A stretch of 64,000 nucleotides of DNA from Scolanthus callimorphus (GCA_033964015.1 CM066923.1:7615978-7679977); one strand, 5' to 3'. Shown: positions 58,901 to 64,000, numbered from the stretch's first letter. Notes: generated by a model not told the origin, from the sequence alone. Made by a program: numbers and translations.

Positions 58901-61900
58901 GTCGCTGCCACAGAAAATCGTTAAAAATTTGGGAAATAACACACTCATTTGCATTTCTTACCTCATAAAATTAGTAGAAAACACGAGCAGATGGCTTTTT
59001 TGTGTTTAAAGTTTGAAAATTTTCCAAATTAAAATATTTGAGTTGCACGCATCGCTGACCTCAGTAAAGGAATTCAAACTACATGGTGAATGTTTTTGTC
59101 TGGAAACGAGTGTTTTTTCTCGAGCCGAATAAACGCTCTACCTGTTTCGGTAGTATGCCACCCATCATGCGGTTTGAAGCAGATACATTCAAGAAAGTGT
59201 TCTTTCTCTTATACCTTATGAAGTGAATATTCTGCTTGTGTAGTTTTGCAAACAAGAAACAATTACTGAAAAAACTATTTTTTCTTTTATTGAAAACAAC
59301 AAAGAAGTTTTTGTAATTATTAATAATTGCATAGATTCTTGAAGACTTTGGAACAGATTTCTTTAGATGTAACTTAAGCTGCTTTCGCATTTTTCTTTTG
59401 CATAAAAGTTGCATTATTCTCTTCACAGGAAGCCTAGATGGGGCACGGCATCTGTGTTGTCTTTTCTTTGAACATTTAGCAAGTTTTCTTCTGTACCCAT
59501 TCCTATAAACACTATATTTCCCTAGCTGGTCAAATTGAACAGGCATAATTTCAAAGAATTCACTGTTTAATTCAATAGAAAGTGATTTTAGATATTGTTC
59601 TAATCTGGTTACATCACAGCATTTCATAACAACAGCAGGGCCATTTTCATCTAATTTACCAGCATGAGAATCAACAACATAAATACAATTATCTACATGT
59701 TTAATCAAAGCCATCACATAGCCATCCAATGTTATAAGTGCATAACTATTATTCGAGAAAGTATCCATCAAGGCTGAATGTAAATCAAGATGTGGAGACT
59801 CCATGTTTTGATGATCAACAGGAAAGATTGATCCCTGGTAAAAGTCTTTATAATTTATAATTGTCAACGATTGTGCCTCATTGAGCTCTACCATGCCAGG
59901 TAGATCAGTATTATCCACCATATCAGGTGATTGATTTGGATTGTTTGCCACGTTGGGCGATTTCTTTCGATTGTTTGCCGCGTCGGGCGATTTATTTGCC
60001 ACGTCGGGCGATATATTTCGATTGTTTGCAACGTCGGGCGATTGAATTCGATTTGCCTCGTCGGGCGATTGATTTTGTTCATGATTTGTTTCGTCAGACA
60101 GCTGAATAACAGAAGATGTTTTTATCGTAGACGAAAGGAATCGATCCGGTAAACTGTTCAGGGAAATCGTCTCTTCCATAAGTATAGAGCGTTCTTCAAA
60201 CGCTTTTAAGTACATTTCATCCCTTTCTATTAAAACACGATCGATGGTCTCTGTTGTCCATGTCGAAATGTCACACGAATTTGCACATAACAAAGCTGAA
60301 AGACTCATGAAAGCACATTGCCTTCCTCTAGAACTATCGCTAAAACGACTATCGCCTTGATGAATACTTCCACGAACAAATAAAATAGCATCTGACATGA
60401 TAAACTTTCAAACTTACCTTCACACTGAAAGCACTGAAAGCAAAAAGGAACTTTCCAGGGATCGACCATGTGGTTTATCCGGCGCATTCATCATTGGCCG
60501 ATAGCCGCTGATTACGTAAGGACGATACTGCAGGCGTCGGCATTGCTTTAGGGCGCATTTATCATTGGGCGATAGCCGCTGATTACGTAAGGACGATACT
60601 GCAGGCGTCAAAATCATCCATCTCTAGCCCACGAAATCGACTTTGCATTCACTAATATCGTGCGCCACAGGGATACCGTTCGAAATAGTATGCTGCTCGC
60701 TACGCTCGCAGCAATAATATTTCACATACTAGTTCATGCTCAATGGTAATTATAATAATAATCCTTTATTCCACTTAAATGTGAACCTTACTAGGTACAT
60801 GGGAAGCACAGACATACTTCTAATAACTCAAATTGACACTTTAAATCACATATAAATCTAGCCATCAAAGGAATTATCGATTCATCTATCATAGATACAC
60901 AATAGATAAATAGGTTTCTATCATTGAAAAGAGAAAATGCTGAATTCACACCCTTCACACTATGCAAAAAGTTACTCCTGATTATAGAAATTTCTTCATT
61001 TGAGCAACTTTCTACAAGGTGTAGGGCCCTATATTTTTGAAGATGTACCATCAGTTACCTAAACATTAGGTTGCCATATGTTTCTCCTAAATTAGTACAA
61101 AATTAATTTAGATGATTAATTAATGAAAATTTAATAAGTGACAAAACCTGTTTTTTAAACTACAGACTAGAAAGGTAAGTTGCCATATTTTGGTGACTTT
61201 TGAAATGGTTGCTTGCCGCACAATGTTGGGCCCTTTAGGTTATTCCCCTGTAGTATTTTACGCCTAGAACACAATAAACTGTGACAACATATTTCTGTTT
61301 CATTCCTGAAAACAATTGCCTCAGCTGACTTACAATAGTACAAAACATTTTGGATAAAATGAACAGAAAATAATATGGAAAGCATTCTTATTCCACTTAA
61401 TATATTATTATATTGAAAAAATTCTACGACAAGTCTTATTTCAGGGGAATTTTTTCTTTTCAGGTAACATTCATGCTCTTTGGGGTGAATGGAAGATGAC
61501 AGTGACAATAACCTTCCAACCTTGCAAATTGCGTGTGCTTGCCAGGCTCTTAAGAGGTTTATAACATCAATATCTAATGCAGATGAACCCATACCACATA
61601 TATTTTGTGGGGATTTTAACATAGAGCCACAGTTCCCTGTGTTTAAGTTGATTGAGCAAGGGAAGCTGGCTGAATCTGAAGGCTTAGAGGAGCTCAGAGG
61701 GTTCGAGTATGTGGTGCCTGATCCTGGAATGTCTGCATTTCCAGACAAGGTACATATTTTATGTCTGAGGTCTAAATTTAAAAATCTTATCCTAGGAATG
61801 TCATGCTGTTCCATTCGCTGTTTCAATCATCTAAGAAATAATGTTGTCTCAGACAGCCAGACACAGCCAAAGTTGTGTCTTGGAGCTCAGAGCAAAAACA

Positions 61901-63661
61901 TGGCCCAGTAATTTGCTGCTATCAAAATTAGAATTTTCAAACAGCTTACTATTAAATGTTTTTTTTTAAGTCAAGTGTTAGAAAAGCGGGAGATGGCGTT
62001 AGCCAGGCGCGATTAAAGTGTTTCTAGGCGCAAGGTGGCGTTAGAAAAGCTAACGCTTGTAAAAAACACATGTACGTTTTCGCGTGAGAGGTCACATGTA
62101 GATGTAGATGTGTTGTAGATGTGTTTATTCGACACTCTAGCAGTCAAGACTGAATTACAGTGCGAGTCAGAGCGGACAAGGCAATAAGTGTGAACAAACA
62201 TTACAAATATTTTATGGATACGAAGTCCCCAAGACGTGTATGTGTACTTTGTTTCTCAGACCTACTGGGGCCAGACCTCAGGCAGTAGCCATGATGGACA
62301 GTTGAATTCTATTTTGTAGAAAGTTTAGGGGCTGCGTGCCTCTCGCTTTGTACATTTGTCCCAAGAGTTTATGGCTCATTTTGGGGACTTCCTCAAATTT
62401 AAAAGTTTTTTACCAGGGATCAAGGCATTTCAATTTTTCTGATCTGCTATCTAAAAGTGATCATGTTTTTTTTTTCTGATTTAAGATATGCAAGGAAGAA
62501 GCAGAATTGCTCGATGGGCTGAAAGACCATTTCTACAGCCCCTTGAACACTCTGAAAAGTGCCTACAAACAAGTAATGGTAAGGAAGATATTTTTCTTTC
62601 ATTCTAGGAATACTGAAGTCTTTCAATATAGTTACCCTACTTACAGCCTGTCGTCCATATAGAATGGAAAAGCCAGAGTTTACATCCATAACGTAGCCTA
62701 CATGTACATGTACATCTAAAACAGAATTAGTTTTTTGCCAGGACCAAAATTTTGAATAGGGAAGTAAAAAAAACCCTGTTGAGGACCTGTGAACCATTCG
62801 CTGAGGACGCCTTAGTTTAGTTACTATTTAATCATGATTGGTCCAACCTTCGTTCTACCAAACAAAGAAAGCTTTGTGACGCAGCTGGTGAGTTCTTACA
62901 CTGGAGATGAGCAGAAAGTCCTGGAAATCTTTCTGTATGAGCAAAAAACTCGAAATTCGAAGATTTTTAATGAATTCTTCAGCTTTTTGTGACGAAAATA
63001 TTAAAACTCATATACTATTATCAAACTTCTAACACTTTCCTGCAATTGGTGTATTTTCCACGCCTTATGCCAAAGTAAAATGTTGGCTTGTCCAACGTAG
63101 CATCAGTAACTAGGAAGTAGAACAATGAATGTGGGATCGATCAATTACATGGATGCATCCATACCAAAGGGGATGACTTATAATCTACTTTTGTTATCTC
63201 AGATATTCAAACATTTTATTCAGATAAACAAATACTGGAATTCAAACATTTATTCAGATAAAGAAATACTGGAATCCGGATTCTTTGAGAGTTATGGAAT
63301 CCGGAATACAAGATCTGCTTGGATTACCTTACATGGGGCGATTTATGTGTTCAACAATATCTAAATGATGCGGCCGTCTAGACGATGTAAATTTGGCTTT
63401 TCACACTCTCGCAAAATTTCCCCTGCAATATTTCTTTGATCCTGATCACTTTGTTTGCAGGAAGCGGATTCAGCTTTCACTTCATACAATCTCAAGAAAG
63501 GTTCAACCCTCGACTACATTTGGTACTCTTCTGATTCACTAAACCCAGTCTCCGTTCTAGAGATGCCCAGCCCGGACAGCCTTCGGCCCCAAGGAGTAAT
63601 GCCAAGCAATATCTACCCTTCGGATCACTTCTCGCTCATGGCTCATCTGGCTTTTAAATAG
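34777..63661 (+). CDS. Endonuclease/exonuclease/phosphatase-domain protein (CCR4/Angel/nocturnin type), five exons
   Basis: Exons 34777-34983, 50213-50531, 61464-61749, 62486-62578, 63461-63661, all GT-AG. In family members the EEP fold is a metal-dependent hydrolase acting on poly(A) or other RNA/phosphodiester substrates. Conserved catalytic signatures appear in order: [11 protein letters not shown] (metal-site Asn), [11 protein letters not shown] (catalytic Glu), FCGDFNIEP (GDFN), [10 protein letters not shown] (LDYI) and [11 protein letters not shown] (SDH). So every active-site block is present. Total size is about 320 residues, essentially one EEP domain with almost no N-terminal extension. 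An in-frame TAG at 34753 upstream supports the 34777 start. Exon 3 carries a net one-base frameshift. Introns 1 and 2 contain the LINE/Polinton and Helitron insertions. Which CCR4/Angel/PDE12 subfamily it is cannot be decided here. Confidence 0.82.
35214..37286 (+). CDS. LINE ORF1 protein with SGNH/GDSL esterase domain
   Basis: 690 codons, intact. Residues about 40-140 form a compact domain of unknown function ([20 protein letters not shown]). Residues 185-230 are basic (KKRRRK), and 240-360 are heptad-like and probably coiled coil. About 430-585 is an SGNH hydrolase: [10 protein letters not shown] (block I Ser), [11 protein letters not shown] (block III Asn) and [11 protein letters not shown] (block V Asp-His). 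The C-terminal tail is Pro/Gln-rich. ORF1 binds element RNA in this class; esterase-bearing ORF1s are known from CR1-type LINEs. The first roughly 40 residues may lie upstream of the true start. Confidence 0.85.
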   Translation: MIKTERAAPNSPLSNKHAPSFKAVHLFTVSCESRFNLWLKAIKLRYWIHLGSSSKFKVDWYRRTNDSDELVEVRVQLYKVIDGGEDEALLFTLTVYLTKRKVMIQGIDRDFWKSTEFPKLIKLVNSLGEVIDPLSFPKISAVYTQVFGENISDILHEGLSLDIYSDSDANSDQESDLADADIVQQGEEICPQVTDMKSKRPKSKSPIKKRRRKVAKTSPKPLDPSGREDSQPLLDLVRSFDQRLTRIEDVLSKMDRSGSETELKVRVLQHECALQKESLTESISSRMKHEIAIITQAKDTIALESEERLAKFQSELNKLQGRVGSLVEEKANLIKRVKSLEHINVQLTEKITALETRFRQQAETSSEITTVRDSAESATTNRAGSQRDVTLDECPIESLSSISEHHLECPPNDPDQNNNVERDDPQVNHYDWVMLCDSNGRFLDRKLLCRDGSMKIISCPTLDKALEIIQTPRFSVGNGVIIHAGVNDVEHASVHEVVRQQVEVATVASRLWSTKKVIISGITPRDDDLDASVKEVNAKVPELIDDLRNVIYIDNSGLRKRHYYRDNKHLGRRYGVGAFAANLKRGMSGARPRRSKPVGDGQRPIFPTRLVPAPTQGDQSPQQRQVGDMSALSSQLHGLTELMTQVLRNTQAQPKVVFAPPPFPPPGFSPSVPNIGNVAGNSVHRFPIYS
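37287..37435 (+). other. T-rich spacer between LINE ORF1 and ORF2
   Basis: About 150 bp, largely TTTTA/TTA units. The ORF2 ATG follows at 37436. Could be a slippage-prone or reinitiation region; nothing more can be said. Confidence 0.5.
37436..39625 (+). pseudogene. LINE ORF2, N-terminal part: APE endonuclease and first half of RT
   Basis: Endonuclease blocks: FCSWNIEGI (Asn), SLVETWLP (Glu), [27 protein letters not shown] blocks: [32 protein letters not shown] (first catalytic Asp), [16 protein letters not shown]. Damage: an in-frame TGA at 38708-38710 and a frameshift near 39105. The Polinton-type element begins after MFLNDLP. Confidence 0.88.
39626..40252. repeat. Polinton-type left terminal inverted repeat
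   Basis: Matches 45823-46449 inverted with scattered differences. It starts AGTAGTATACAAAGTAAGAG, contains CGTATCATGTGATACG and GGAAGTGACGTCA, and fades out around AAGATCTTAACTA. Confidence 0.88.
40456..43719 (-). CDS. Protein-primed DNA polymerase B (pPolB) of the Polinton-type element
   Basis: Intact, 1,087 codons. Exonuclease blocks: IIYADFESL (ExoI), [11 protein letters not shown] (ExoII-like), [12 protein letters not shown] (ExoIII). Polymerase blocks: [10 protein letters not shown] (motif A), [15 protein letters not shown] (motif B), [11 protein letters not shown] (motif C with DTDS), LRSKMYS (KxY). Between ExoI and ExoII lies a zinc cluster, CHICREEL...[17 protein letters not shown], resembling the endonuclease VII zinc/HNH motif. 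The N-terminus has a C2H2-like [10 protein letters not shown]...H and an earlier NDNKCFMW...HYCLV pattern that could be a cysteine-peptidase-like fold (weak). The protein replicates element ends from a protein primer in this family. The start is the first Met, 17 codons before the conserved part. Confidence 0.93.
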   Translation of the reverse strand: MSVQVKFIKPKADGLHVYSEPHFRSLCMMTVNSHDIEQQLNDVNQKILAAFATYQREGSGWSLSEILHLDLNIALYKPLKGSSYLPLPTKLKNRKVVVNIKNNDNKCFMWSVLAALHPAGWHSERVQHYQNYVEELNFDGIDFPVAIDKIPKFEKQNQIAVNVFGYEQGTPFPVHISKERFPVHINLLLYSMGEKRHYCLVRNLNRFLSSQTRNHNQMFYCPFCLHGFVRQDLLEDHQPLCSQHGAQRIELPNEENMFLQYKDYHKQLRAPFIIYADFESLTTKIQSTSPDPKKSSTEKFQHHQACGFSYVVVSERDDYCQPPVVHRGEDTVDKFLEYLQLEEERIKVLLEDIIPMDLSSEEEEQFQNVTLCHICREELGADRVRDHCHVTGKFRGAAHNACNLNFQFTGRIPVVLHNLRGYDSHLIMQGLGKIKNKPINCIPNNSEKYISFSLGKLDFIDSLQFMNASLEKLVSNLAKEGDTKFEVLKKYTAAVKVPLLLRKGVYPYDYMDDVCKFQETQLPPKEAFYSKLTNQHISDEDYEHAQTVFTTFELQNLGDYHDLYLLSDVLLLADVFENFRSICLNYYQLDPAHFFTSPSLAWAACLKMTEVELELLTDPDMYLFMEKGIRGGISMISNRYSKANNPYVPDYDAGMEKNYISYLDANNLYGWAMSQPLPTHDFVWLSEQEVRDFDVMEVSDDSEDGFILEVDLEYPIELHDRHSDYPLAPEKMKVTADMLSPYCQQLNDELHLGGAPVPKLVPSLQDKTQYILHYRNLKLYLRLGMILTKIHRILGFAQSTWLKSYIDFNTEKRKQASNDFEKDFFKLMNNAVFGKTMENVRLRVNVKLITNQEKLTKLSASPAFDSFRIFSEDLAAINMRKTKLYLNLPIYVGFSILDLSKVLMYDFHYNYMVPKYESRCKLLFTDTDSLCYDVKTEDLYRDFLQDLDLFDTSEYPTDHFLYSSRNKKVLGKMKDETHGIPIEEFIGLRSKMYSILYTENSKPVEKKTAKGISKNVTKRMIRHHDYKTCLFDKQVQMARMNQIRSENHQLYTITLNKISLSPYDDTRYILPNGCDTLAYGHYKMNIS
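43800..44447 (-). pseudogene. C2H2 zinc-finger protein of the Polinton-type element, followed by an in-frame stop and 98 open codons
   Basis: 44094-44447 is an intact 117-codon ORF from ATG. Its fingers are [20 protein letters not shown](LH), [21 protein letters not shown] and a third with Cys replacing the last His. A basic tail follows (KRKQ, PKKQAK). After TAA at 44094-44096 the same frame stays open to 43800 with a charged segment ([35 protein letters not shown]) but no ATG until within it. Either a longer protein was cut by one nonsense mutation, or the shorter one is real. Probably DNA-binding; role in the element unknown. Confidence 0.65.
44448..44820. promoter_or_regulatory. Divergent promoter region of the Polinton-type element
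   Basis: The zinc-finger gene (minus) and the 44821 gene (plus) diverge here. TATAAATAG reads on the minus strand at 44541-44549, about 95 bp before the zinc-finger ATG. TATATAAAG reads on the plus strand at about 44761-44769, roughly 55 bp before the 44821 ATG. Both are canonical TATA boxes at plausible spacing. Diverged TTGGCC/AGGC repeats lie between 44690 and 44755. Confidence 0.55.
44821..45153 (+). CDS. Small basic Cys/His protein of the Polinton-type element
   Basis: 110 codons from ATG at 44821, chosen because it follows the TATA box; the open frame extends further upstream to 44713. The N-terminus has [20 protein letters not shown] then LADVH, a likely single zinc finger. The C-terminus is basic ([17 protein letters not shown]). 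AATAAA occurs about 90 bp downstream. Not a known Polinton core gene. Function unknown; perhaps nucleic-acid binding. Confidence 0.55.
   Translation: MVYKRVCRDCPIPGCGAKYLVRLANHLADVHMLDCIERRKYLQEAKLQPKVKYMVYQADNNTPSDEACNKSRQQVEISQPRRKRSNIASGQKRRAKPQRGSLKWLSYTTV
45435..45728 (+). CDS. Hypothetical small ORF in the Polinton-type element
   Basis: 97 codons; a more likely start is the second Met ([10 protein letters not shown]). Lys/Arg-rich with no recognised motif. Lies between the Cys/His gene and the right TIR, same strand. Might be non-coding. Confidence 0.3.
   Translation: MTNKLKMSYTSKNHRNTSKEQQKNAIINLFLKTFIVCGLLEARIPSECEENIKSSAYHARIIKPRVIKNTGCRIMFKERVSHDTKGFDRQLSKTLIK
45823..46449. repeat. 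Polinton-type right terminal inverted repeat
   Basis: Inverted copy of the left TIR; several single-base differences and small indels show some age since insertion, or imperfect copying. Confidence 0.88.
46456..47742 (+). pseudogene. LINE ORF2, C-terminal part: YADD of RT, thumb and Zn knuckle
   Basis: Resumes immediately after the insertion with [14 protein letters not shown] (the catalytic Asp pair), then [16 protein letters not shown] and VYLGITL. A frameshift near 46800 moves it to the frame of [18 protein letters not shown]-terminal [19 protein letters not shown] motif is a CCHC-like knuckle. It ends with a stop at 47740-47742. Confidence 0.88.
47866..50212. other. EEP intron 1, distal part: foldback-rich, no gene
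   Basis: Contains palindromes at about 48804-48905 (GTGTTTCATTGGG / CCCAATGAAACAC) and 49498-49616 (GATAGTGAGATTTGTCAA / TTGACAAATCTCACTATC), plus FB-2 copy 2 at 49785-50072. Remaining sequence shows nothing supported. Confidence 0.6.
49785..50072. mobile_element. Composite foldback element FB-2 (copy 2, inverted)
   Basis: The TIR element 49785-49967 (TTATTATTCAGCACATCGAT ends) is joined to the CCATTATCCTGC hairpin (49970-50072), the mirror arrangement of 2890-3189. The conserved junction in two places argues that the pair moves as one unit. Confidence 0.7.
50213..50531 (+). CDS. EEP gene exon 2
   Basis: Acceptor GTTACAG, donor GTATGA, phase 0 in and phase 1 out. Contains the catalytic Glu motif (CFQEID) and the TFTKK...[12 protein letters not shown] strand found in Angel/CCR4 proteins. 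Confidence 0.88.
50544..50771. mobile_element. Foldback MITE, family FB-1 (copy 2), beside a splice donor
   Basis: Shares GTCCAGTTT-TTCGAATTCT, TACAGTGG-AGCCTC and the inverted right arm with 989-1239. It starts 12 bases after the end of EEP exon 2. The right end is more diverged. Confidence 0.65.
51648..53040 (-). pseudogene. Helitron RPA1-like gene (ssDNA-binding protein), frameshifted
   Basis: First exon is tiny (ATGGAAA, 53034-53040, donor GTAAGT). Exon 2 starts at 52732 after TTTTAG and reads [19 protein letters not shown]. 52453-52140 encodes an OB fold ([37 protein letters not shown]). 52085-51648 has a Cys4 zinc ribbon (CVNCTKKV...HCQNPQC) and [14 protein letters not shown], as in the RPA1 C-terminal OB fold. 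Frameshifts near 52508 and 52095 break the frame. RPA-like genes are carried by several plant and animal Helitrons, presumably to coat single-stranded intermediates. Confidence 0.78.
53297..57007 (-). CDS. Helitron Rep/helicase core (HUH endonuclease + Pif1)
   Basis: Intact, 1,236 codons. Residues about 60-330 are the Helitron-like N region and Rep: [15 protein letters not shown] and [17 protein letters not shown] (HUH histidines), then [13 protein letters not shown] (candidate nicking Tyr). Residues about 800-1220 are a Pif1-type superfamily 1 helicase: [16 protein letters not shown] (Walker A), [10 protein letters not shown] (Walker B), [13 protein letters not shown] (motif III), [12 protein letters not shown] and [10 protein letters not shown] (motifs V/VI). 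All key residues look intact. The protein nicks and unwinds DNA for rolling-circle transposition. The ATG at 57007 is only the first Met after an upstream frameshift, not the original start. Confidence 0.92.
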   Translation of the reverse strand: MSSFLPVSPQQEQEIDAVRQQLSGDDPMSWPTVEDQPLNEYQTPFLATMAFPTLFPDGKGDPTNQALMRDVPLLDRVRHLIKFAEKVNGKWVYRFASHPRFSYWAFNMIQRKRALQQTGIFLKQNPSEAHLTIDELREMALSNNSVSFMSKVSRYVANIAGTNAYWHKVKEDLKAIVTTVGSPTFFFTFSAVDMHWHELHSLFYDNSESELHCSSQERRQNVINNPHIVDCFFTQRLESFVKYWLYDTLDAKWHWYRFEYQGRGSIHCHGTAKLNNDPGLCDLTKIALKGFLAQKFKDENTVEDSSELDHDIEAGNNAAQTACKYVDWLLSTINPNPRDDDMWIRPQLHPCQRQYKDIPEWDIDSDYVDLLNTVQRHTRCSTSYCLHKKTNEKEAKCRFHFPFDHCTQTKLEFEKVHSKNGNEEHYRAKIVTKRNDSRLNNNQQLQLQGWRANCDIQVVIDHYACVEYLTKYKGEPRSPMLKQAFNSIVQKANTATNPHKAIKKVVMKTLGERDYAAQETMHHLLSLKLHSSSFNVIPISLNGSRQVRPNISENDTDASCTTNSLLDVFANRDQYDNSKEVLDMNFAQFATTFKVANGKLVKLPDNVIPRIFPTYSCNPKGQNFSLYCKYQLLRYKPWKISENNVWANEEPTDNTFISSWHAFLQTQYAQANVPDWFDKLQNVIQNQEIEEQEPTNAEPNNREEWMLIADRHTPFQNDGKSSTESYDWHHDSLRYTEQQIGEIPSLIKTCKEQSLNCQLENCEAVDTNSFSEMQRLAYDIVNSYHQDKSRDKEPLCLIIIGVAGTGKSYLINALRNLLQNKCAVTATTGKASYNIKGVTIHSLLKLPAGPRGNKDLSGQTLTRLQENLKEIEYILIDEYSMLGQTTFGWIDKRCKQAKACYDKVNGGISLILIGDPGQLPPVADKPLYHAQPSNSIGEQGYLTYRMFDQVVKLAVNQRVQGSSSTQQQFRDLLLRLRKGQSTIEDWQLLLTRQPSCVENICEFDDATRLYYSNEEVSAYNDEQVNKLQHPCANINARHSSATAKSLPSDEMSGLQPTIRLAKGTKVMLTMNLWASVGLCNGATGTVVDIIYANHHQPPDLPIAVIVKFDDYRGPSFSAALPSCVPICPITVSSQSLEGSHERQQLPLRLAYALTIHKSQGLTLAKTWIDIGKSEKTSGISYVAISRVKTLSSLVIEPMTFERLTSMKSSPTLQFRIEEESRLQKMAQSTCSAFHQM
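57008..58621 (-). pseudogene. Helitron polyprotein middle: OTU C-terminus, linker, DUF6570-like region
   Basis: 58621-57218 (467 codons) starts with the C-terminal half of an OTU domain ([32 protein letters not shown] with the catalytic His). Next comes a Lys/Arg-rich linker of repeated KRKRMYRKNRK-like units and the SPAKANE/PDAANN repeats. It ends in a zinc-ribbon-like [10 protein letters not shown]...CSRCLRDKK and [34 protein letters not shown], the DUF6570-like region that precedes Helitron Rep. Two frameshifts, in an A7 run near 57228 and near 57045, separate it from the Rep ORF. Confidence 0.82.
58622..58791 (-). pseudogene. Helitron OTU-domain N-terminus
   Basis: Encodes [23 protein letters not shown] and [17 protein letters not shown], the OTU cysteine-peptidase catalytic Asp-Gly-x-Cys block. 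One in-frame TAA (58637-58639) then separates it, in the same frame, from the OTU C-terminus. Confidence 0.82.
58792..59153. mobile_element. TA-flanked MITE inserted into the Helitron coding region
   Basis: The ends CTACCGAAACAGGTAGAGCG and its reverse complement are flanked by TA (58790-58791, 59154-59155). Each arm contains a nested palindrome around CTCGAG. 362 bp. Removing it with one TA leaves the upstream and downstream Helitron frames in register. Confidence 0.85.
59154..60398 (-). CDS. Helitron N-terminal module: C76-like cysteine protease domain
   Basis: The open frame from ATG at 60398 runs to 59079, its last roughly 25 codons reading into the MITE. Residues about 10-95 ([20 protein letters not shown], with the candidate catalytic Cys in GRQCA) and about 190-260 ([28 protein letters not shown] with the candidate His) resemble the C76/tegument-type deubiquitinase fold often found at the start of Helitron proteins. 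Between them is a run of SPDVANN-type repeats (59935-60075). The C-terminal part is Lys/Arg-rich. Family call from motif memory only. Confidence 0.72.
59930..60080 (-). repeat. Coding minisatellite (SPD-ANN repeats)
   Basis: Six to seven units of 21-33 bp encode [16 protein letters not shown] variants. Similar units ([18 protein letters not shown]) occur in the linker after the OTU domain at about 58080-58160, so the same spacer repeat appears after both protease modules. Confidence 0.75.
60480..60610. repeat. 71-bp direct tandem duplication upstream of the Helitron gene
   Basis: GCGCATTCATCATTGGCCGA... and GCGCATTTATCATTGGGCGA... share CGATAGCCGCTGATTACGTA and continue GGACGATACTGCAGGCGTC, with two mismatches over about 58 bp. 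It lies 80-210 bp upstream of the 60398 ATG, so it may be promoter or element-end sequence. Confidence 0.75.
60745..61060 (-). pseudogene. 5'-truncated LINE fragment (3' end only)
   Basis: The minus-strand frame contains [20 protein letters not shown] and [13 protein letters not shown], similar to the C-terminus of the LINE at 47600-47735 ([13 protein letters not shown]). It ends, on the minus strand, in GGAATAAAGGATTATTATTA, a 3' microsatellite tail. So this is a separate, related LINE insertion. Confidence 0.75.
61464..61749 (+). pseudogene. EEP gene exon 3, with a net one-base frameshift
   Basis: After CAG the exon enters in phase 1 as NIHALWGEW. The rest ([34 protein letters not shown]) is in another frame. 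The exon is 286 bp where the flanking phases require 285 or 288, so the change lies between about 61484 and 61500. It may be a real disabling mutation, a polymorphism or an assembly error. Confidence 0.75.
61750..63460. other. EEP introns 3 and 4
   Basis: Apart from exon 62486-62578, I see no further exon, repeat element or RNA gene here. Confidence 0.5.
62486..62578 (+). CDS. EEP gene exon 4
   Basis: 31 codons, phase 0 both ends, between AAG acceptor and GTAAGG donor. Encodes [20 protein letters not shown] and LKSAYKQVM; the SAYK segment is typical of CCR4/Angel proteins ahead of the LDYI block. Confidence 0.8.
63461..63661 (+). CDS. EEP gene terminal exon
   Basis: Acceptor TTTGCAG, 66 codons then TAG. 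Contains [21 protein letters not shown] and [15 protein letters not shown], the last two EEP catalytic blocks. Confidence 0.92.
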   Translation, partial: EADSAFTSYNLKKGSTLDYIWYSSDSLNPVSVLEMPSPDSLRPQGVMPSNIYPSDHFSLMAHLAFK

Positions 63662-63810
63662 TATCAAAAAATAGCCAGTCCCCTTGTGACTCAAAAGGGC
63701 TGATTTGGTAAATAGTATTTGTATTGGAATGGGTGCAACACTATCGGATGATAAAAATTGGGGTCTGTTTCGTCTTCAGTAAAATGGCTGATTGCATTTT
63801 TAAACTGCAC

Positions 63811-63990
63811 GGGGGGGGGGGGGGGGGGGGAGAGAAATTCCCTTATAAAGACCCCCTCCCCTGGATTTCCACTCATGAAACGGACCCCCTCCCCTGGAAT
63901 TTCCAACCTCATAAAGGATCCCCTCCCTTGGAATTTCCATTTCATTCTGGCACAAAACCCTGGAAAATCTATTTTGGGATAAAATGTCCC
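63811..63990. repeat. G-run and ~33-bp tandem repeat downstream of the EEP gene
   Basis: A G19-type run is followed by three copies of CCCCTCCCCTGGAATTTCCA with CTCAT(G/A)AA spacers. Confidence 0.7.
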
Positions 63991-64000
63991 TGGAAAGTCA

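Larger units (their letters stand above)
51600..60640 (-). mobile_element. Helitron-type (Helentron-like) rolling-circle transposon, about 9 kb
   Basis: Minus-strand order: protease/OTU/Rep/helicase protein (60398 to 53297), then an RPA-like gene (53040 to 51648). HUH Rep plus Pif1 helicase in one protein defines Helitrons; OTU and RPA are known Helitron cargo. Lies in intron 2 of the EEP gene, opposite strand. I could not fix the exact TC/CTRR ends, so the limits are approximate. Confidence 0.8.

Noticed and set aside
1..64000. CRISPR arrays, bacterial operons, Shine-Dalgarno sites
   Set aside because: The window is eukaryotic; direct repeats are too few and irregular for CRISPR.

Overview
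The window is eukaryotic. It has spliced genes with GT-AG introns, about 40 bp to 15 kb introns, AT-rich non-coding DNA, many short foldback (MITE-like) repeats, a tRNA-derived SINE, and large nested transposons. The mix of an RFX4/6-type gene with Polinton, CR1-like LINE and OTU-bearing Helitron sequence suggests an invertebrate metazoan, most likely a cnidarian (anthozoan). That organism call is inference from repeat style and gene content, not from a marker gene.

Layout. (1) 4112-17.8 kb, minus strand: an RFX-family transcription factor of the RFX4/RFX6 type. I traced fifteen coding exons by splice phase and protein similarity, from the wHTH DNA-binding domain through the extended dimerisation region to a long Ser/Pro/Tyr-rich last exon. 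Two phase-consistent candidate N-terminal exons lie at 19784-20048. Its introns are full of foldback elements, some with clean TA or TTAA target duplications. (2) About 20-34.7 kb: no gene recognised; one tRNA-type SINE and several long inverted repeats. (3) 34777-63661, plus strand: a host gene for an endonuclease/exonuclease/phosphatase protein of the CCR4/Angel/nocturnin kind, in five exons, with one net 1-nt frameshift in exon 3. (4) Its 15 kb first intron holds a CR1-like LINE (ORF1 with an SGNH-esterase domain; ORF2 with endonuclease and reverse transcriptase). The LINE's RT domain is interrupted by a compact 6,824-bp Polinton-type element (39626-46449) with about 625-bp terminal inverted repeats and an exact 6-bp target duplication. 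(5) Its second intron holds an approximately 9 kb Helitron-type element on the minus strand (about 51.6-60.6 kb). It encodes a large protein with two protease-like domains (C76-like and OTU), a DUF6570-like region, an HUH Rep and a Pif1 helicase, followed by an RPA-like gene. A 362-bp TA-flanked MITE has landed inside the coding region.

The most unusual objects are the small Polinton-type element, which carries a protein-primed DNA polymerase and zinc-finger proteins but no visible integrase, capsid, packaging ATPase or protease gene, and the Helitron with two deubiquitinase-like modules. The host gene and the transposons all carry single-base frameshifts or lone stops. That may be decay in the transposons, but assembly errors in homopolymers cannot be excluded from sequence alone.
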